56,860 nt of DNA from Bacteroidales bacterium (GCA_017443465.1 JAFRXO010000038.1:1-56860); one strand, 5' to 3'; counted from the stretch's first letter, positions 8,218 through 17,633 are shown. Notes: a model not told the origin generated them from the letters alone. Made by a program: numbers and translations.

Positions 8218-9390
8218 ATGGACTACATTTCCAGATTCGAATCCCTTTACCACAAGTCTCCAGACGGAACCGTATTCTGCCCTTACCGGGTCTGCCCCAT
8301 CGGTGCACACATCGATCACCAGCTGGGGAAGGTAACCGGCTTCGCAATAGATAAAGGCATCCACATAGCGTTCAGTACCAAGCTCAACGGAGTCGTTGAG
8401 CTGGCTTCGATGCAATTCCCCAAGAGGGCGCAGTGGCACGTGAGGGATGTCCCTCAGAACCGCCGCGGCGACTGGGCGGACTACCTGCGCGGAGCTACCA
8501 GGGAACTTTCCGTTCTCTACCCTCTTCACTACGGAGTCAGCGCCGTCATTGAGGGCGACCTTCCGATCGGAGGCCTCTCATCCTCCGCTGCAGTGACCCT
8601 GGCTTTCCTCTCAGCCATATGCCGTGTCAACCAGATATCACTGAGTCCTGAGGAGATGATCGAGATCGCCCACAGGGCTGAATCGGGATATGTAGGAGTT
8701 TCCGTTGGAAAACTCGACCAGAGTTGCGAAGTCTACTGCCGATCCCGCGAGCTCCTCTACCTGGACACGAAAGACAATAGCTATCAATTGATTCCGGAGC
8801 CGGAAGGGATGAAGCCGTGGAAGGTTATGATCTTCTTCTCAGGGTTGGAGAGAAACCTGGTCTCAAGCCAGTTCAACATGAGGGTGGACGAAGTACGAAG
8901 CGCCGCATATGCATTGGAGGCATATGCCGGAATGCCCTACGGAAAGTTCCGCGACACCCATCTGCGGGACGTGCCGCGCGAGGTATATGACCGCTTCAAG
9001 GACAGGCTCCCCCAGACTTGGAGGGCGCGCGCCGAGCATTTCTACACTGAGTCCGCACGCGTGGAGGAAGGCGTCGCCGCCTGGAGCAGGGGCGATATCG
9101 AGGCGTTCGGAAAGGTTTCTTCGGCAAGCGGACTGTCTTCCATTGAGAACTGGCAGACCGGCGCCGGGGAGCTCAAGACAATGTACGAAATAATAACCCG
9201 GCAGGACGGAGTGTACGGCGGACGTTTCTGCGGTGCGGGCTTCAAGGGCTTCTGCATGGCGATAGTCGATCCCGCATATATGGGAAGCATCGCGGAAAAG
9301 GTTCAGAAAGAATATCTTTCAGCCTATCCTGCCCTTGCAGACAAGTACCTCAGCCATGTCTGCGAAACAGTAAACGGAGTAAGCATATGA
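8218..9390 (+). CDS. GHMP sugar kinase, galacturonokinase/galactokinase-like
   Basis: The frame is open upstream, but the ATG at 8218 (inside a CATATG) gives MDYISRF and a 390-residue protein of normal galactokinase length. Residues 22-35 (PYRVCPIGAHIDHQ) replace the galactokinase signature and recall the PYRICPLGAHIDHQ of plant galacturonokinases. The ATP loop is GGLSSSAA (118-125), and a GAGFKGFC-type motif lies near the C-terminus. Such enzymes phosphorylate a free sugar at C1. The next gene encodes a sugar nucleotidyltransferase and overlaps by four bases, so the pair looks like a salvage route to a nucleotide sugar. D-galacturonate as substrate is inference; galactose or fucose remain possible. 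Confidence 0.8.
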   Translation: MDYISRFESLYHKSPDGTVFCPYRVCPIGAHIDHQLGKVTGFAIDKGIHIAFSTKLNGVVELASMQFPKRAQWHVRDVPQNRRGDWADYLRGATRELSVLYPLHYGVSAVIEGDLPIGGLSSSAAVTLAFLSAICRVNQISLSPEEMIEIAHRAESGYVGVSVGKLDQSCEVYCRSRELLYLDTKDNSYQLIPEPEGMKPWKVMIFFSGLERNLVSSQFNMRVDEVRSAAYALEAYAGMPYGKFRDTHLRDVPREVYDRFKDRLPQTWRARAEHFYTESARVEEGVAAWSRGDIEAFGKVSSASGLSSIENWQTGAGELKTMYEIITRQDGVYGGRFCGAGFKGFCMAIVDPAYMGSIAEKVQKEYLSAYPALADKYLSHVCETVNGVSI

Positions 9391-10109
9391 ATTGCCTGAT
9401 CCTCGCTGCGGGCTACGCTACCCGCCTCTATCCGCTGACAGAGAATTTCCCGAAGCCACTCCTCAAGGTAAAAGGGAAGACGATTCTGGACTGGCTCCTG
9501 GAAGACATACACTCCAGCGCACCGGCGGACAGATATGCAGTTGTAACCAATCACAAATTCGCCGGAATCTTCCGGGAATGGGCCCCTGCCGACGTAGAAG
9601 TCGTGGACGACATGACATCCACAAACGAGACCCGCCTGGGGGCGGTCAAGGACATCCAGTATGCAGTGGAAACCCTCGGGCTGGAAGGTGACACGCTAAT
9701 CCTTGCCGGAGACAACCTCCTGGATTTCAGCCTGGGATTTTTCGTAGAGTACGCAAAAGCCAAGGGTACTTCCTGCATAATGCGCTATTATGAAGAGAAC
9801 AGCGCGAAACTGCACAAGAGCGGCGTCGTGGAAATCGACGGAAATGACAGGATCCTGTCCATGGAGGAGAAACCTGCGGAGCCAAAGAGCCACTGGTGCT
9901 GCCCTCCCTTCTACTGGTACAAGGCCGGGGACATAGCCAGGATTCCTGAGGCGATCGCAGCCGGATGCGGCACTGACGCCCCTGGAGCATATGCAGCATG
10001 GCTTTCAGCCCGCACTGAAGTACATGCCATGCTGATGCCGGGCAGCCGCTATGACATAGGCAACCTTGAAAGCTACAAGAGAGTCTGCGAGACCTATGAA
10101 GGTGCTTGA
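9387..10109 (+). CDS. Sugar-1-phosphate nucleotidyltransferase
   Basis: This 240-residue protein belongs to the NTP_transferase family. The N-terminal nucleotide loop LAAGYATRLYPLT (residues 6-18) and KPLL (23-26) are typical, and AGDNLLDFSLG around residue 110 resembles the metal-binding GDN segment. These enzymes transfer a nucleotidyl group from an NTP to a sugar 1-phosphate. The ATG (9387) lies within CATATG and overlaps the kinase stop, so both proteins should be made together. The base of the NTP and the sugar cannot be told from sequence. It ends the 2253-10109 operon; a terminator follows. Confidence 0.85.
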   Translation: MNCLILAAGYATRLYPLTENFPKPLLKVKGKTILDWLLEDIHSSAPADRYAVVTNHKFAGIFREWAPADVEVVDDMTSTNETRLGAVKDIQYAVETLGLEGDTLILAGDNLLDFSLGFFVEYAKAKGTSCIMRYYEENSAKLHKSGVVEIDGNDRILSMEEKPAEPKSHWCCPPFYWYKAGDIARIPEAIAAGCGTDAPGAYAAWLSARTEVHAMLMPGSRYDIGNLESYKRVCETYEGA

Positions 10110-10151
10110 TATGTTTTAAAATGTAATGAAAAATCCGGTTTCTGCCGGAAC

Positions 10152-10200
10152 AACCGCTAGATTTCACTGATAATAAGTGCATTCTAGCGGTTTATTTTTT
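10152..10200 (+). terminator. Intrinsic terminator of the nrnA-nucleotidyltransferase operon
   Basis: AACCGCTAGA (10152-10161) pairs with TCTAGCGGTT (10183-10192), with extra CACT/AGTG pairing inside the loop, followed by TTTATTTTTT. A smaller TCCGG/CCGGA hairpin lies just upstream (about 10133-10148). Confidence 0.8.
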
Positions 10201-10207
10201 ATATTTG
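10200..10207 (+). promoter_or_regulatory. Putative -7 box upstream of the small peptide gene
   Basis: TATATTTG matches TAnnTTTG and lies 29 bases before the ATG at 10237. It overlaps the end of the terminator's T-run. A clear -33 TTTG was not found at the expected distance, so this is a weak call. Confidence 0.35.
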
Positions 10208-10236
10208 TTATTGAGTTAATTCTATATTTATATAAA

Positions 10237-10368
10237 ATGAAGAAAGAGAAAAGAACCTATGAAGTCCCGGAGACAGAATTAGTACCCGTAAATTTCAGTA
10301 CCGGCATCCTTGATCCTTCCACCCAGAACAAACCGGGAGAAGGAAATGATATAGAGGATGAATATTAA
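10237..10368 (+). CDS. Short acidic peptide, 43 residues, function unknown
   Basis: The first plausible ATG after the -7 box encodes a 43-residue peptide. It opens with MKKEKRTYEVPETELVPVNF and ends with the acidic tail NDIEDEY. There is no signal peptide or membrane helix. Short proteins of the form MKK-x-Y-x-x-P-x-x-E are frequent in Bacteroidales, often beside surface or secreted proteins, but I know of no proven role. It is followed by a fimbrillin-like lipoprotein whose frame overlaps or nearly abuts its end. The A-rich start, the overlap and the family resemblance support translation; a modified or secreted peptide is only a possibility. Confidence 0.6.
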   Translation: MKKEKRTYEVPETELVPVNFSTGILDPSTQNKPGEGNDIEDEY

Positions 10369-10384
10369 TCTGAATAATCATTAT

Positions 10385-12121
10385 ATGAATAATACAATCA
10401 GATGGGCAGTGCTGGCCTTGCTGGCCGGCTGCCTGAGTTCCTGCGCGACACAGCAGGAGTTCGAGGCTCCGGTTCCGGGGCAGCAGAAAAACACCCTGGT
10501 CCATTTTACGGCTTCTCCGCTCCAGACCAGGACGGCATTCGCCGAGCCAGAGGTGGAAGACGGAATCGCGTCTTATCCTACCCTCTGGACGGATAACGAC
10601 ACGGAAGTCGCCATCTCCCTCAACCTCGCTCCGGCAATTATGGCCGGGGTCATCCCCTCCGAGGATTACACGAAGGCCGATTTTGACGCCGATTTCTCAG
10701 AGGTTGAAGCCACAGCTCCATACACTTTCTACGTCTTGAGCCCGGCATCCGCTCTCCAGGCGGTAAGTCCAAGCCGCAAAGCCTTGACTTTCAACATCCC
10801 GACAGTACAGACCCCACTGGCCACTTCGGCCGACGAGGCTGCCCAGCTTCTGGTTGCGAAGTCAGGTGAGACCACTACCATCCCGGAAAAAGTCGATGTG
10901 CGCTTCTCTCACCTCACAGGATATGGCCGCCTGACCCTGAAGAACCTGCCGGGAAGTGCCGAGGTTTCTTCTGTAACCCTTGTTTCTCCTGAGCAGCCCT
11001 GGGCCGGCAGCTGGTACTACAGCACTGAAAACGGCTCTGTCGAGGCTAAGGAAGCATCATCTTCCATTACAGTCAAGAGCGACGCTTCCGGGGACATATG
11101 GTTTGCTTGCGCCCCGGTTGACATGAAGGGCAAGAAACTGAGGATCTCCGCTGCAACCGCCGAAGGTACATATGAGCGTGAAATCACCCTCACCGGGAAG
11201 AATGTCAACTTCACCTCAGGCTATGTTTACAAGTTCTCCGTGAATATGGAGAATGCGACTTTCGTAGAGAACAAGAAAGAAGTTTACTATGAACTGGTTA
11301 CCGATGCTTCTACCCTGAAGGACGGCGACGAGGTCATCATTGCTAATGTACTGAATTCCAAGGTTACATCCTATTATGCCATCAGCACCACGCAAAATAC
11401 TAACAACCGCGGGCAGGTAGCGGTTGAGGTAGAGGACAGCAAGATTTACGACCCTGACAAGACTGTGGAGATCTTCACACTTGCCTCAAAATCATCCGGA
11501 ACCTGGGGACTCAAGACACATGACGACAAGTATCTGTATATCACCTCCGGCAGTAACGACAACTATCTGAGGTCTTCGACCAACACAAACCAGGCTGGCT
11601 CTGCATGGACCATCTCCATTGCATCTAACGGGACAGCTACCGTAACCGCGACCAACACCTATACCAAGACTCTCTGGTACAACAGCCAGAATTCCTGGTT
11701 CAGTGCCTATCGCGCCGATCAAAGCACAAACACACGGATGGTTAAAGTCGCCCTTTACCGCAAAACCGAGGGAGCGGCGATTCCATCTTCCAATGATCCG
11801 ATCCTGCAGGAGGAGACGTTCGGAGCGTACCTTAACGGGGACAACCGCCTCTATACAAAGGGAACGCAGCAGCTGAGCCGGGAATATACCGGCACGACTG
11901 TCACCTTCGCCATCCTTGACCAGACACAGAATTCCATATATGAATTCTCCGGCATTCCGGCTGCCGCCGCGATGGGAGAATCTTTCTCTCTCACCTACAA
12001 TGAAATCCGAGGCAAGAAAACCGCCTCTTCAACCACATATGCTGTTACTGTAGTTGGCGAAGCAGGAGCAAAACTCTGGCTCTCTGACGGAGCAGGAAAT
12101 GGTTTCATCGTCAAAAGGTAG
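10385..12121 (+). CDS. Fimbrillin-like surface lipoprotein
   Basis: From ATG 10385 the protein is 578 residues and starts with a signal peptide ending in the lipobox CLSSC. An upstream ATG at 10358 overlaps the peptide gene and would add nine residues. Residues about 40-290 resemble fimbrillin/Mfa-like proteins (TRTAF, then LWTDNDTEVAISLN). The region after about 300 (YELVTDASTLKDGDEVIIAN) looks like a beta-rich module seen in Bacteroidota surface proteins, followed by a C-terminal beta domain. It is predicted to be exported and lipid-anchored, either as a minor pilus component or as an adhesin. It lies six bases upstream of the M6 protease gene. Confidence 0.75.
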   Translation: MNNTIRWAVLALLAGCLSSCATQQEFEAPVPGQQKNTLVHFTASPLQTRTAFAEPEVEDGIASYPTLWTDNDTEVAISLNLAPAIMAGVIPSEDYTKADFDADFSEVEATAPYTFYVLSPASALQAVSPSRKALTFNIPTVQTPLATSADEAAQLLVAKSGETTTIPEKVDVRFSHLTGYGRLTLKNLPGSAEVSSVTLVSPEQPWAGSWYYSTENGSVEAKEASSSITVKSDASGDIWFACAPVDMKGKKLRISAATAEGTYEREITLTGKNVNFTSGYVYKFSVNMENATFVENKKEVYYELVTDASTLKDGDEVIIANVLNSKVTSYYAISTTQNTNNRGQVAVEVEDSKIYDPDKTVEIFTLASKSSGTWGLKTHDDKYLYITSGSNDNYLRSSTNTNQAGSAWTISIASNGTATVTATNTYTKTLWYNSQNSWFSAYRADQSTNTRMVKVALYRKTEGAAIPSSNDPILQEETFGAYLNGDNRLYTKGTQQLSREYTGTTVTFAILDQTQNSIYEFSGIPAAAAMGESFSLTYNEIRGKKTASSTTYAVTVVGEAGAKLWLSDGAGNGFIVKR

Positions 12122-12127
12122 AAGATC

Positions 12128-14794
12128 ATGAAAAAGAACATACTTATGACAGCTGCCACGCTGTTGCTTTCCATAGTTGCAATGGCTTCCCCCGCCAAAC
12201 CGGGGAGGATCGTCTATACACAGCCTGACGGCTCTACCATCGGGATATACCTGCATGGCGATGAGTATTACCACTGGATGACCGATGACAACGGCAACAT
12301 CGTCGCAGATGATGGTACAGGTTTCATCACGAAACAGGACCAGACGGCTTTGACCAGGCGCAAAACCATGATCGAGCAGGCCAGGACAAAGAGGCAGGAG
12401 AACATGGCGATCATGAAAGCCGCATCATCCAACAATCTGGGCGCTCCGGAAATTCCCGTCCTGCTGATTGGCTTCTCCGGATCCAACAATCAGATCAAAA
12501 ATACGCAGGCACAGTTCGATGCGATGCTCAATACTCCCGGGTATAGCGACAATGGAGCCGTCGGCTCGGTCTATGACTATTACAACGAGAACTCTTTCGG
12601 GCAGTTCAAACCTCATTTCGACGTCCTTCCGATTGTCAACCTAAGCGGCAATGTCTCCACATATGGAAATAACGACTCCAATGCCTACCAAGCGCTGCTG
12701 GAAGCCTGTACTGAACTGGACAGCAAAGTGGATTTTTCCAAGTACGACAACGACGGAGACGGTGTGATCGACTTCATTATTTTCTACTTCGGAGGCTATG
12801 ACGAGGCACAGTGCCCACAGACAAGCGCCTATACAAACTATATCTGGTCACACGCCTCTGACCTCCGTTCTCTGGGCCGGAAAGTTGACGGGAAGACCAT
12901 CGGTAAATATTTCTGCACATCAGAATTGAAAGGCTATACCGGTTCAACAATGTGTTCTATCGGGACTACCTGCCATGAGTTCGCCCACACCCTCGGCCTG
13001 CCCGACTTCTATGATGCCGGCTTCCAGGAAGGAGAAAGCAACACGGAATCTGCCAACATGTACTATTTCGACCTGATGGCCTCGGGCAGTTACAACGTCG
13101 ACTCCACGACCCCACCTTACCTCAATGCCGAAGAACTGATGGAAATCGGCTGGCTGCCCAGCATCCCTGAGATTACTTCGACAGGATCATACAGCCTGCC
13201 GTCCATCAACTATCAGGGCGCTACCTCATATTCCGCCTACATGACAAAGACGTCCACTGCCAACGAATATTTCGTCTATGAAACCCGTGGCGGAACACGA
13301 TGGGATGCCGGCATCCCGGCCGGACTGCTGGTCTATCATTTGGACCGTTCTACTAACAGGATCAGCGGAACAACTACAGCCATCAGCACATGGACGAGCA
13401 ACAGGGTCAACTCCCATGCATCCCACCCATGCTGCTACGTCGTGCCTGCAAGCAATCCCACCGATACCGATCTGTACACAGGATCACTCCGGTCCATGCT
13501 GTTCGGTTCAACGTACAAAAGCTTTTCCCCTACCGACTGGAAGGGGAAAAGTACGGGTTTCCAATTCTCGAGCATAACCTATTCCAACGGAGTAACCACC
13601 TTCAATGCAGCCAATTCCAACTCACTGGGAATCACCGGCACTGTGATGAATTCCGATGGCAACCCGATTCCCGGTGTGACTGTTTCGCTTTCCGCTTCTT
13701 CCGAAATACAGTCCGTAAGGAAACAGGAAAGCGGTCCCATTTTTTCTTTAGCCAAAAAGCTATTCGTCTCAAAGAAGCGCACCGCTTTAATGACCAAGGC
13801 GGATTCACCTCAGACAACGACAACAGACAATAACGGTTTTTACTCTTTCGACCTGGATGAAGCCGGTAATTATGAAGTCACCGCTTCCATGGATGGCTAT
13901 ATCAGCCAGACAGCCGTCGTCTCCGTGACCAGCGTCATTGAAACCCAGGATTTCTACCTGTGGCGCGAGGGAGAAGAGCTCCCCTCCACAATCATTCCTT
14001 TCCCGGAGGACCAGGACGCCTATGTAATCGGTTTCGGTTTGAATACCCTCGCCGCACAGAATCTTTTCCCGGTGTCGGAAATGGCAAAATTCGCCGGGAA
14101 GCAGATCAAGGAGATTTCTTTCTATCTCTATGGAGACAGTTCGACGACGTTCGATGATGTCTATGCCATCCTTGACTACGACTCAAACCGCAAAGCTACT
14201 GTCCGCGTCAATGACGAGGATGTCACAATCAATGGCTGGACGACTGTTGACCTGCGCGACGAGGAACTGGTCATTCCTTCCAAACAGGATATCTATGCAG
14301 GTGTCGGGATAAATAACTGGCAACCAGGCGAAAAAGCCTCTGACGGCAATACGTATTACTATGCCTTCGTAGCCAACTACCTGACAGAAGAAGATGACAA
14401 CGGAAATGTCTTTGTTCCTGACTGGGCTGATGGATGGCCGTACGCCGGTTATGCCTCTGAACTCAATCTGACCTCCACAGGTGAACGCTATGACCAGGAA
14501 GCGGTATTCTGGGTGTACCTGACTGTAGGTGACTATGAAGCTCCTGACACAGGCTACAATTTCATAGCCGATCCCAAGATCGGTAAATACAGCTCGGGGG
14601 ATGTGTTCGACCTGGTACTTAAGGAGACTTCCGGCGACCGGAAGCCTGCATCCTCAGTCGAGTGGTATTTCGACGATGAGCCGGTTCCCGGTACGTCAAT
14701 AACCCTGCCTTCCGGCAGCCACGTAATCGAGGCCAGATTCACTACAGCAGGCGGCAACAAAAAGGTTGTCGAGCTAGAGCTGGAGGTCGATTAG
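12128..14794 (+). CDS. Secreted M6 family metalloprotease
   Basis: This 888-residue protein begins with a signal peptide (MKKNILMTAATLLLSIVAMAS). The zinc motif is H283-E-F-A-H287 in CHEFAHTLGLPDFYD, typical of M6 (immune inhibitor A-like) peptidases, and EIPVLLIGFSG precedes the catalytic domain. From about residue 500 a carboxypeptidase-regulatory-like beta domain starts (GITGTVMNSDGNPIPGVTVSL). It contains a basic insert before a further beta-rich C-terminal domain. Such enzymes cleave extracellular proteins. Tight linkage to the fimbrillin-like gene suggests processing or joint surface function, which is inference. No CATATG occurs from 12666 to 15579, which includes most of this gene, unlike its surroundings. 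Confidence 0.88.
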   Translation: MKKNILMTAATLLLSIVAMASPAKPGRIVYTQPDGSTIGIYLHGDEYYHWMTDDNGNIVADDGTGFITKQDQTALTRRKTMIEQARTKRQENMAIMKAASSNNLGAPEIPVLLIGFSGSNNQIKNTQAQFDAMLNTPGYSDNGAVGSVYDYYNENSFGQFKPHFDVLPIVNLSGNVSTYGNNDSNAYQALLEACTELDSKVDFSKYDNDGDGVIDFIIFYFGGYDEAQCPQTSAYTNYIWSHASDLRSLGRKVDGKTIGKYFCTSELKGYTGSTMCSIGTTCHEFAHTLGLPDFYDAGFQEGESNTESANMYYFDLMASGSYNVDSTTPPYLNAEELMEIGWLPSIPEITSTGSYSLPSINYQGATSYSAYMTKTSTANEYFVYETRGGTRWDAGIPAGLLVYHLDRSTNRISGTTTAISTWTSNRVNSHASHPCCYVVPASNPTDTDLYTGSLRSMLFGSTYKSFSPTDWKGKSTGFQFSSITYSNGVTTFNAANSNSLGITGTVMNSDGNPIPGVTVSLSASSEIQSVRKQESGPIFSLAKKLFVSKKRTALMTKADSPQTTTTDNNGFYSFDLDEAGNYEVTASMDGYISQTAVVSVTSVIETQDFYLWREGEELPSTIIPFPEDQDAYVIGFGLNTLAAQNLFPVSEMAKFAGKQIKEISFYLYGDSSTTFDDVYAILDYDSNRKATVRVNDEDVTINGWTTVDLRDEELVIPSKQDIYAGVGINNWQPGEKASDGNTYYYAFVANYLTEEDDNGNVFVPDWADGWPYAGYASELNLTSTGERYDQEAVFWVYLTVGDYEAPDTGYNFIADPKIGKYSSGDVFDLVLKETSGDRKPASSVEWYFDDEPVPGTSITLPSGSHVIEARFTTAGGNKKVVELELEVD

Positions 14795-14866
14795 GTGATT
14801 AAGCAGCCTTCCGATTCTTCAGTTTAAAACATTCGCCAGACCGGTATCGGCCTAGCGATATTATTT

Positions 14867-14886
14867 ATATGCCCAAATGGGCATAT
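14867..14886. terminator. Bidirectional terminator between convergent genes
   Basis: ATATGCCC (14867-14874) and GGGCATAT (14879-14886) form a perfect stem around AAAT. On the plus strand it runs into ATTTTA, and on the minus strand it is followed by AAATAATA. It lies between the M6 protease and the GH123-like gene, which converge here. Confidence 0.65.
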
Positions 14887-14887
14887 T

Positions 14888-16696
14888 TTACCTGTTCAGG
14901 ACAGCTTCCAGTGACGGGATCAGGTCCGGGAGACTGGTGACATCGATCTGCGAATCACGGAGCGGCAGAAGCATGGACTCCAGTTCGGAAAGAGCCCGTT
15001 CATTACCAGAAGCCTTGTACCTGTCGCGCAGGATGTATATCTTCTCGAAATCCTGGATACCCTGCACAAGTTTCTCGAAACGGATGCTGCTCCTGTTACC
15101 GGGATAGATTGAATAAGTGTCACCGGCAGCCCAGCTGCGGAACCTGGAGTCGAGAAGCGGTTCAAGAGGCCAGCTGATAACCGCCCAGCGAAGATATCCG
15201 TCCACGCCGCGTGCAGCCATGTTCAGGCCGAGCATAACCCCTTCCTCGGGAGTAGAGAAAGTGAAGATATTCGGATGGGGCTCTGCGCAGCAAGTGTAAT
15301 AGGTAGTAACCATACCATCAGCACGCCTTCGAGCGATAGCCTCTTCGGGGAAATCAGCCCTGATACCGATGCAGTAGTACCACAGTTCCTTGTCAAGTTC
15401 CTTGTGATAATTACCTGCCAGCGAAAGCTTGAGGTCAGGGGAAGCCTTGCGCACTACAGCGATAGTCTTGAGCATTGCATCCATTCCGCGCTCATCCATC
15501 GCAATGGTAGTCCTCTCGAACCAGCCCTTCTGTTTGAGATGGGCCACGAAGTCTTTCAGGAAAGGAATCCACAGGTCCTCATATGCTTTCTCACCGGGAG
15601 CGCACTTTATTTCCTGCATAGAGTCCGTTGCCTGGTCGAAATACTTGAAAGTCAAATGCCAGGGAACCATAGAATAGCAGTCGATCTCATCCTTGATTCC
15701 GCATGAGATCATGAATTCGACCCATTTGTCGAAGACATCGTAGCTCCACTGCCAGCTGCCGTCCAGCTTCTTCATCCAGGTAATCATGGACTTGAAGGGA
15801 TCCTCGGTCTGCCCGTTCCATGGCTTGTCTATAATACTGGTAGTGATGACTTTCTGTCCGGCTTTCGCCAGTCTCTCCATGATAGGACGCATGGCATCGA
15901 AATGCTCTTTGCTCCACAGGGGGACCTTGTAATACCTTGCTACGGCAAAGGGATTCTGCCAGAGGTTGAGGTGGAACTTCCAATCCTCAGGATCCGGGAT
16001 GACGTTCTCCCCTGCCTTGATGCTGATATTCAGCACACCGAGGGTATTCTGGCCGCTCTTCAGCGAAAGGGTTCCTTTGTACAGGCCGGGAGCCACATCC
16101 GAAGGGATCTGGCAGGTAAACCATATGGCCTGGGTCTCACGGGGCTGAAGATCCATCGACTTCAGGAAGGGATCGATGCAGTCTGCAACCATGGAAGAAT
16201 CGAATACAGTGAAATCCGGACGTGCACCGCAGCCTGACTTAGCCCCCTCAGGTATGCCGTCAGTCATGACATAGCGAAGGAAACCGGACTCGCACCCTGA
16301 TGCGGGAATGACTGCTCCGCCACGTCCCTTAAGGTCGCTCAGTTCATATTTCAGGTCCTTTACACCGGCAGAGGTATAGATGACTGCCTGGGCCATCACC
16401 CTCTCACCTCTCCAGCCGTTAAGCACAATGGATTTCAAAGGCTTGCGCACAGGAACGGAATGCTTTGCATAACGGGTGTAAGTGTCTCCCCAGGAAAGCT
16501 GGGTGCCTTTCACCACCGCCCACTCCTGGGAATCGGCCTTGGTCAACTGTGGAAGTTCATTGAATGAAGTCAGGGGAAACTGTTCTTGTCCGGTAGGGGT
16601 GTGTCCCTGGGTTTTGTACTGTGCCATCCCCTCAAAGCACATGAGGGTCGAGACCACTATGGCCCCAACCCTCATAAGAATCTGAGAACTCTTCAT
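14888..16696 (-). CDS. GH123/DUF4091-type glycoside hydrolase, secreted
   Basis: This 602-residue protein has a signal peptide (about 1-25), a beta-rich N-terminal domain and a TIM-barrel-like region. The region contains an Asp-Glu pair (D401-E402 in MDERGMDAM), in the place expected for the catalytic pair of GH123 beta-N-acetylgalactosaminidases. The closing SWPLEPLLDSRFRSWAAGDTYSIYPG stretch is typical of DUF4091 proteins. It would remove terminal amino sugars from glycans in the periplasm or at the surface. Substrate preference is not shown, and DUF4091 members also occur in other glycan contexts. The ptb gene lies four bases upstream on the same strand. Confidence 0.8.
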   Translation of the reverse strand: MKSSQILMRVGAIVVSTLMCFEGMAQYKTQGHTPTGQEQFPLTSFNELPQLTKADSQEWAVVKGTQLSWGDTYTRYAKHSVPVRKPLKSIVLNGWRGERVMAQAVIYTSAGVKDLKYELSDLKGRGGAVIPASGCESGFLRYVMTDGIPEGAKSGCGARPDFTVFDSSMVADCIDPFLKSMDLQPRETQAIWFTCQIPSDVAPGLYKGTLSLKSGQNTLGVLNISIKAGENVIPDPEDWKFHLNLWQNPFAVARYYKVPLWSKEHFDAMRPIMERLAKAGQKVITTSIIDKPWNGQTEDPFKSMITWMKKLDGSWQWSYDVFDKWVEFMISCGIKDEIDCYSMVPWHLTFKYFDQATDSMQEIKCAPGEKAYEDLWIPFLKDFVAHLKQKGWFERTTIAMDERGMDAMLKTIAVVRKASPDLKLSLAGNYHKELDKELWYYCIGIRADFPEEAIARRRADGMVTTYYTCCAEPHPNIFTFSTPEEGVMLGLNMAARGVDGYLRWAVISWPLEPLLDSRFRSWAAGDTYSIYPGNRSSIRFEKLVQGIQDFEKIYILRDRYKASGNERALSELESMLLPLRDSQIDVTSLPDLIPSLEAVLNR

Positions 16697-16700
16697 TTCG

Positions 16701-17612
16701 TTACTTACTGACGGACATTACGGCTTCAGCGATAGAGTTCAGTTTAGTGTCAACGCTGTCAGCACGGGAAGCGAGGACACAGGGAGCTGTAGTACCGACA
16801 AGCATACCAGCCTGGCGTACGCCTTCGGCGAGCTTGGAATTGGTCTTCCAGAAGACATTGCCGCTTTCGATGTTCGGGAAGAGCAGGCAGTCGGCATCAC
16901 CGGCAACAGGGCTGACCAGTTTCTTGATTGCAACGGATTCAGCATCGATCGCCACGTCGAGGGCAAGCGGACCGTCACCGATGCAGCCCTTGATCTGGCC
17001 GCGGTCGCACATCTTGGCGAGCTGGGCAGCCTCTACGCATGCAGGCATGCTGTCGAGCATCTGCTCGGAAGCGGCGATGAATGCAACCTTGGGCTTGTCA
17101 ATACCGAAGCTGTGGGCAACGGAAACCATGAAGCCTGCGATCTTCACCTTCTGGCGGAGGTCCGGAAGCGGAATGACAGCCATGTCGCTCATGAATATGA
17201 GCTTATGGTAATTCGGGTTCTCGATAACGCCGACATGGCTCAGGAGCCCCTTCGGCGGAAGGAGACCGGTCTCCTTGTTGAGGATGGCCCTGAGGAACTT
17301 GTCAGTCGAGCAGAGTCCCTTCATCAGGACATCGCCGTTCCCGTCATGCACCATCTGGACGGCCTGGGCGACAGCCTTAAGCTCGACCGGATTGTGGATG
17401 ATTTCGAATTTGGAAGCGTCGAAACCGTTGGCCTCGCACACTGACTTGACCATTGCCTCGTCACCTACGATAGTAGCGGTAACGAATCCGGCTTCAACAG
17501 CCTTGTAGGCAGCTTCGATGGAGTGTTCGTCAACTCCCCAGGCGACTACAAGTTTCTTGCAGATATTCCTCTGCCTGAGTTCCTCAAAGAGTTCAGAGAA
17601 CTTTGTGATCAT
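16701..17612 (-). CDS. ptb: Phosphate butyryl/acetyltransferase family
   Basis: This 303-residue protein matches the PTA_PTB family in the short, single-domain Ptb form. It has VLMKGLCSTDKFLRAIL and LLSHVGVIENPNYHKLIFMSD in the first half and GPLALDVAIDAESVAIK and GTTAPCVLASRADS near the end. The family converts an acyl-CoA plus phosphate to acyl-phosphate plus CoA. It lies 21 bases downstream of the kinase gene on the same strand, so the two should act in series to yield ATP. Its start codon sits inside a CATATG. Whether butyryl-, acetyl- or a branched acyl-CoA is used cannot be told; a true Pta is an alternative. Confidence 0.85.
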   Translation of the reverse strand: MITKFSELFEELRQRNICKKLVVAWGVDEHSIEAAYKAVEAGFVTATIVGDEAMVKSVCEANGFDASKFEIIHNPVELKAVAQAVQMVHDGNGDVLMKGLCSTDKFLRAILNKETGLLPPKGLLSHVGVIENPNYHKLIFMSDMAVIPLPDLRQKVKIAGFMVSVAHSFGIDKPKVAFIAASEQMLDSMPACVEAAQLAKMCDRGQIKGCIGDGPLALDVAIDAESVAIKKLVSPVAGDADCLLFPNIESGNVFWKTNSKLAEGVRQAGMLVGTTAPCVLASRADSVDTKLNSIAEAVMSVSK

Positions 17613-17633
17613 ATGGCTATAGTTTTAATATGT

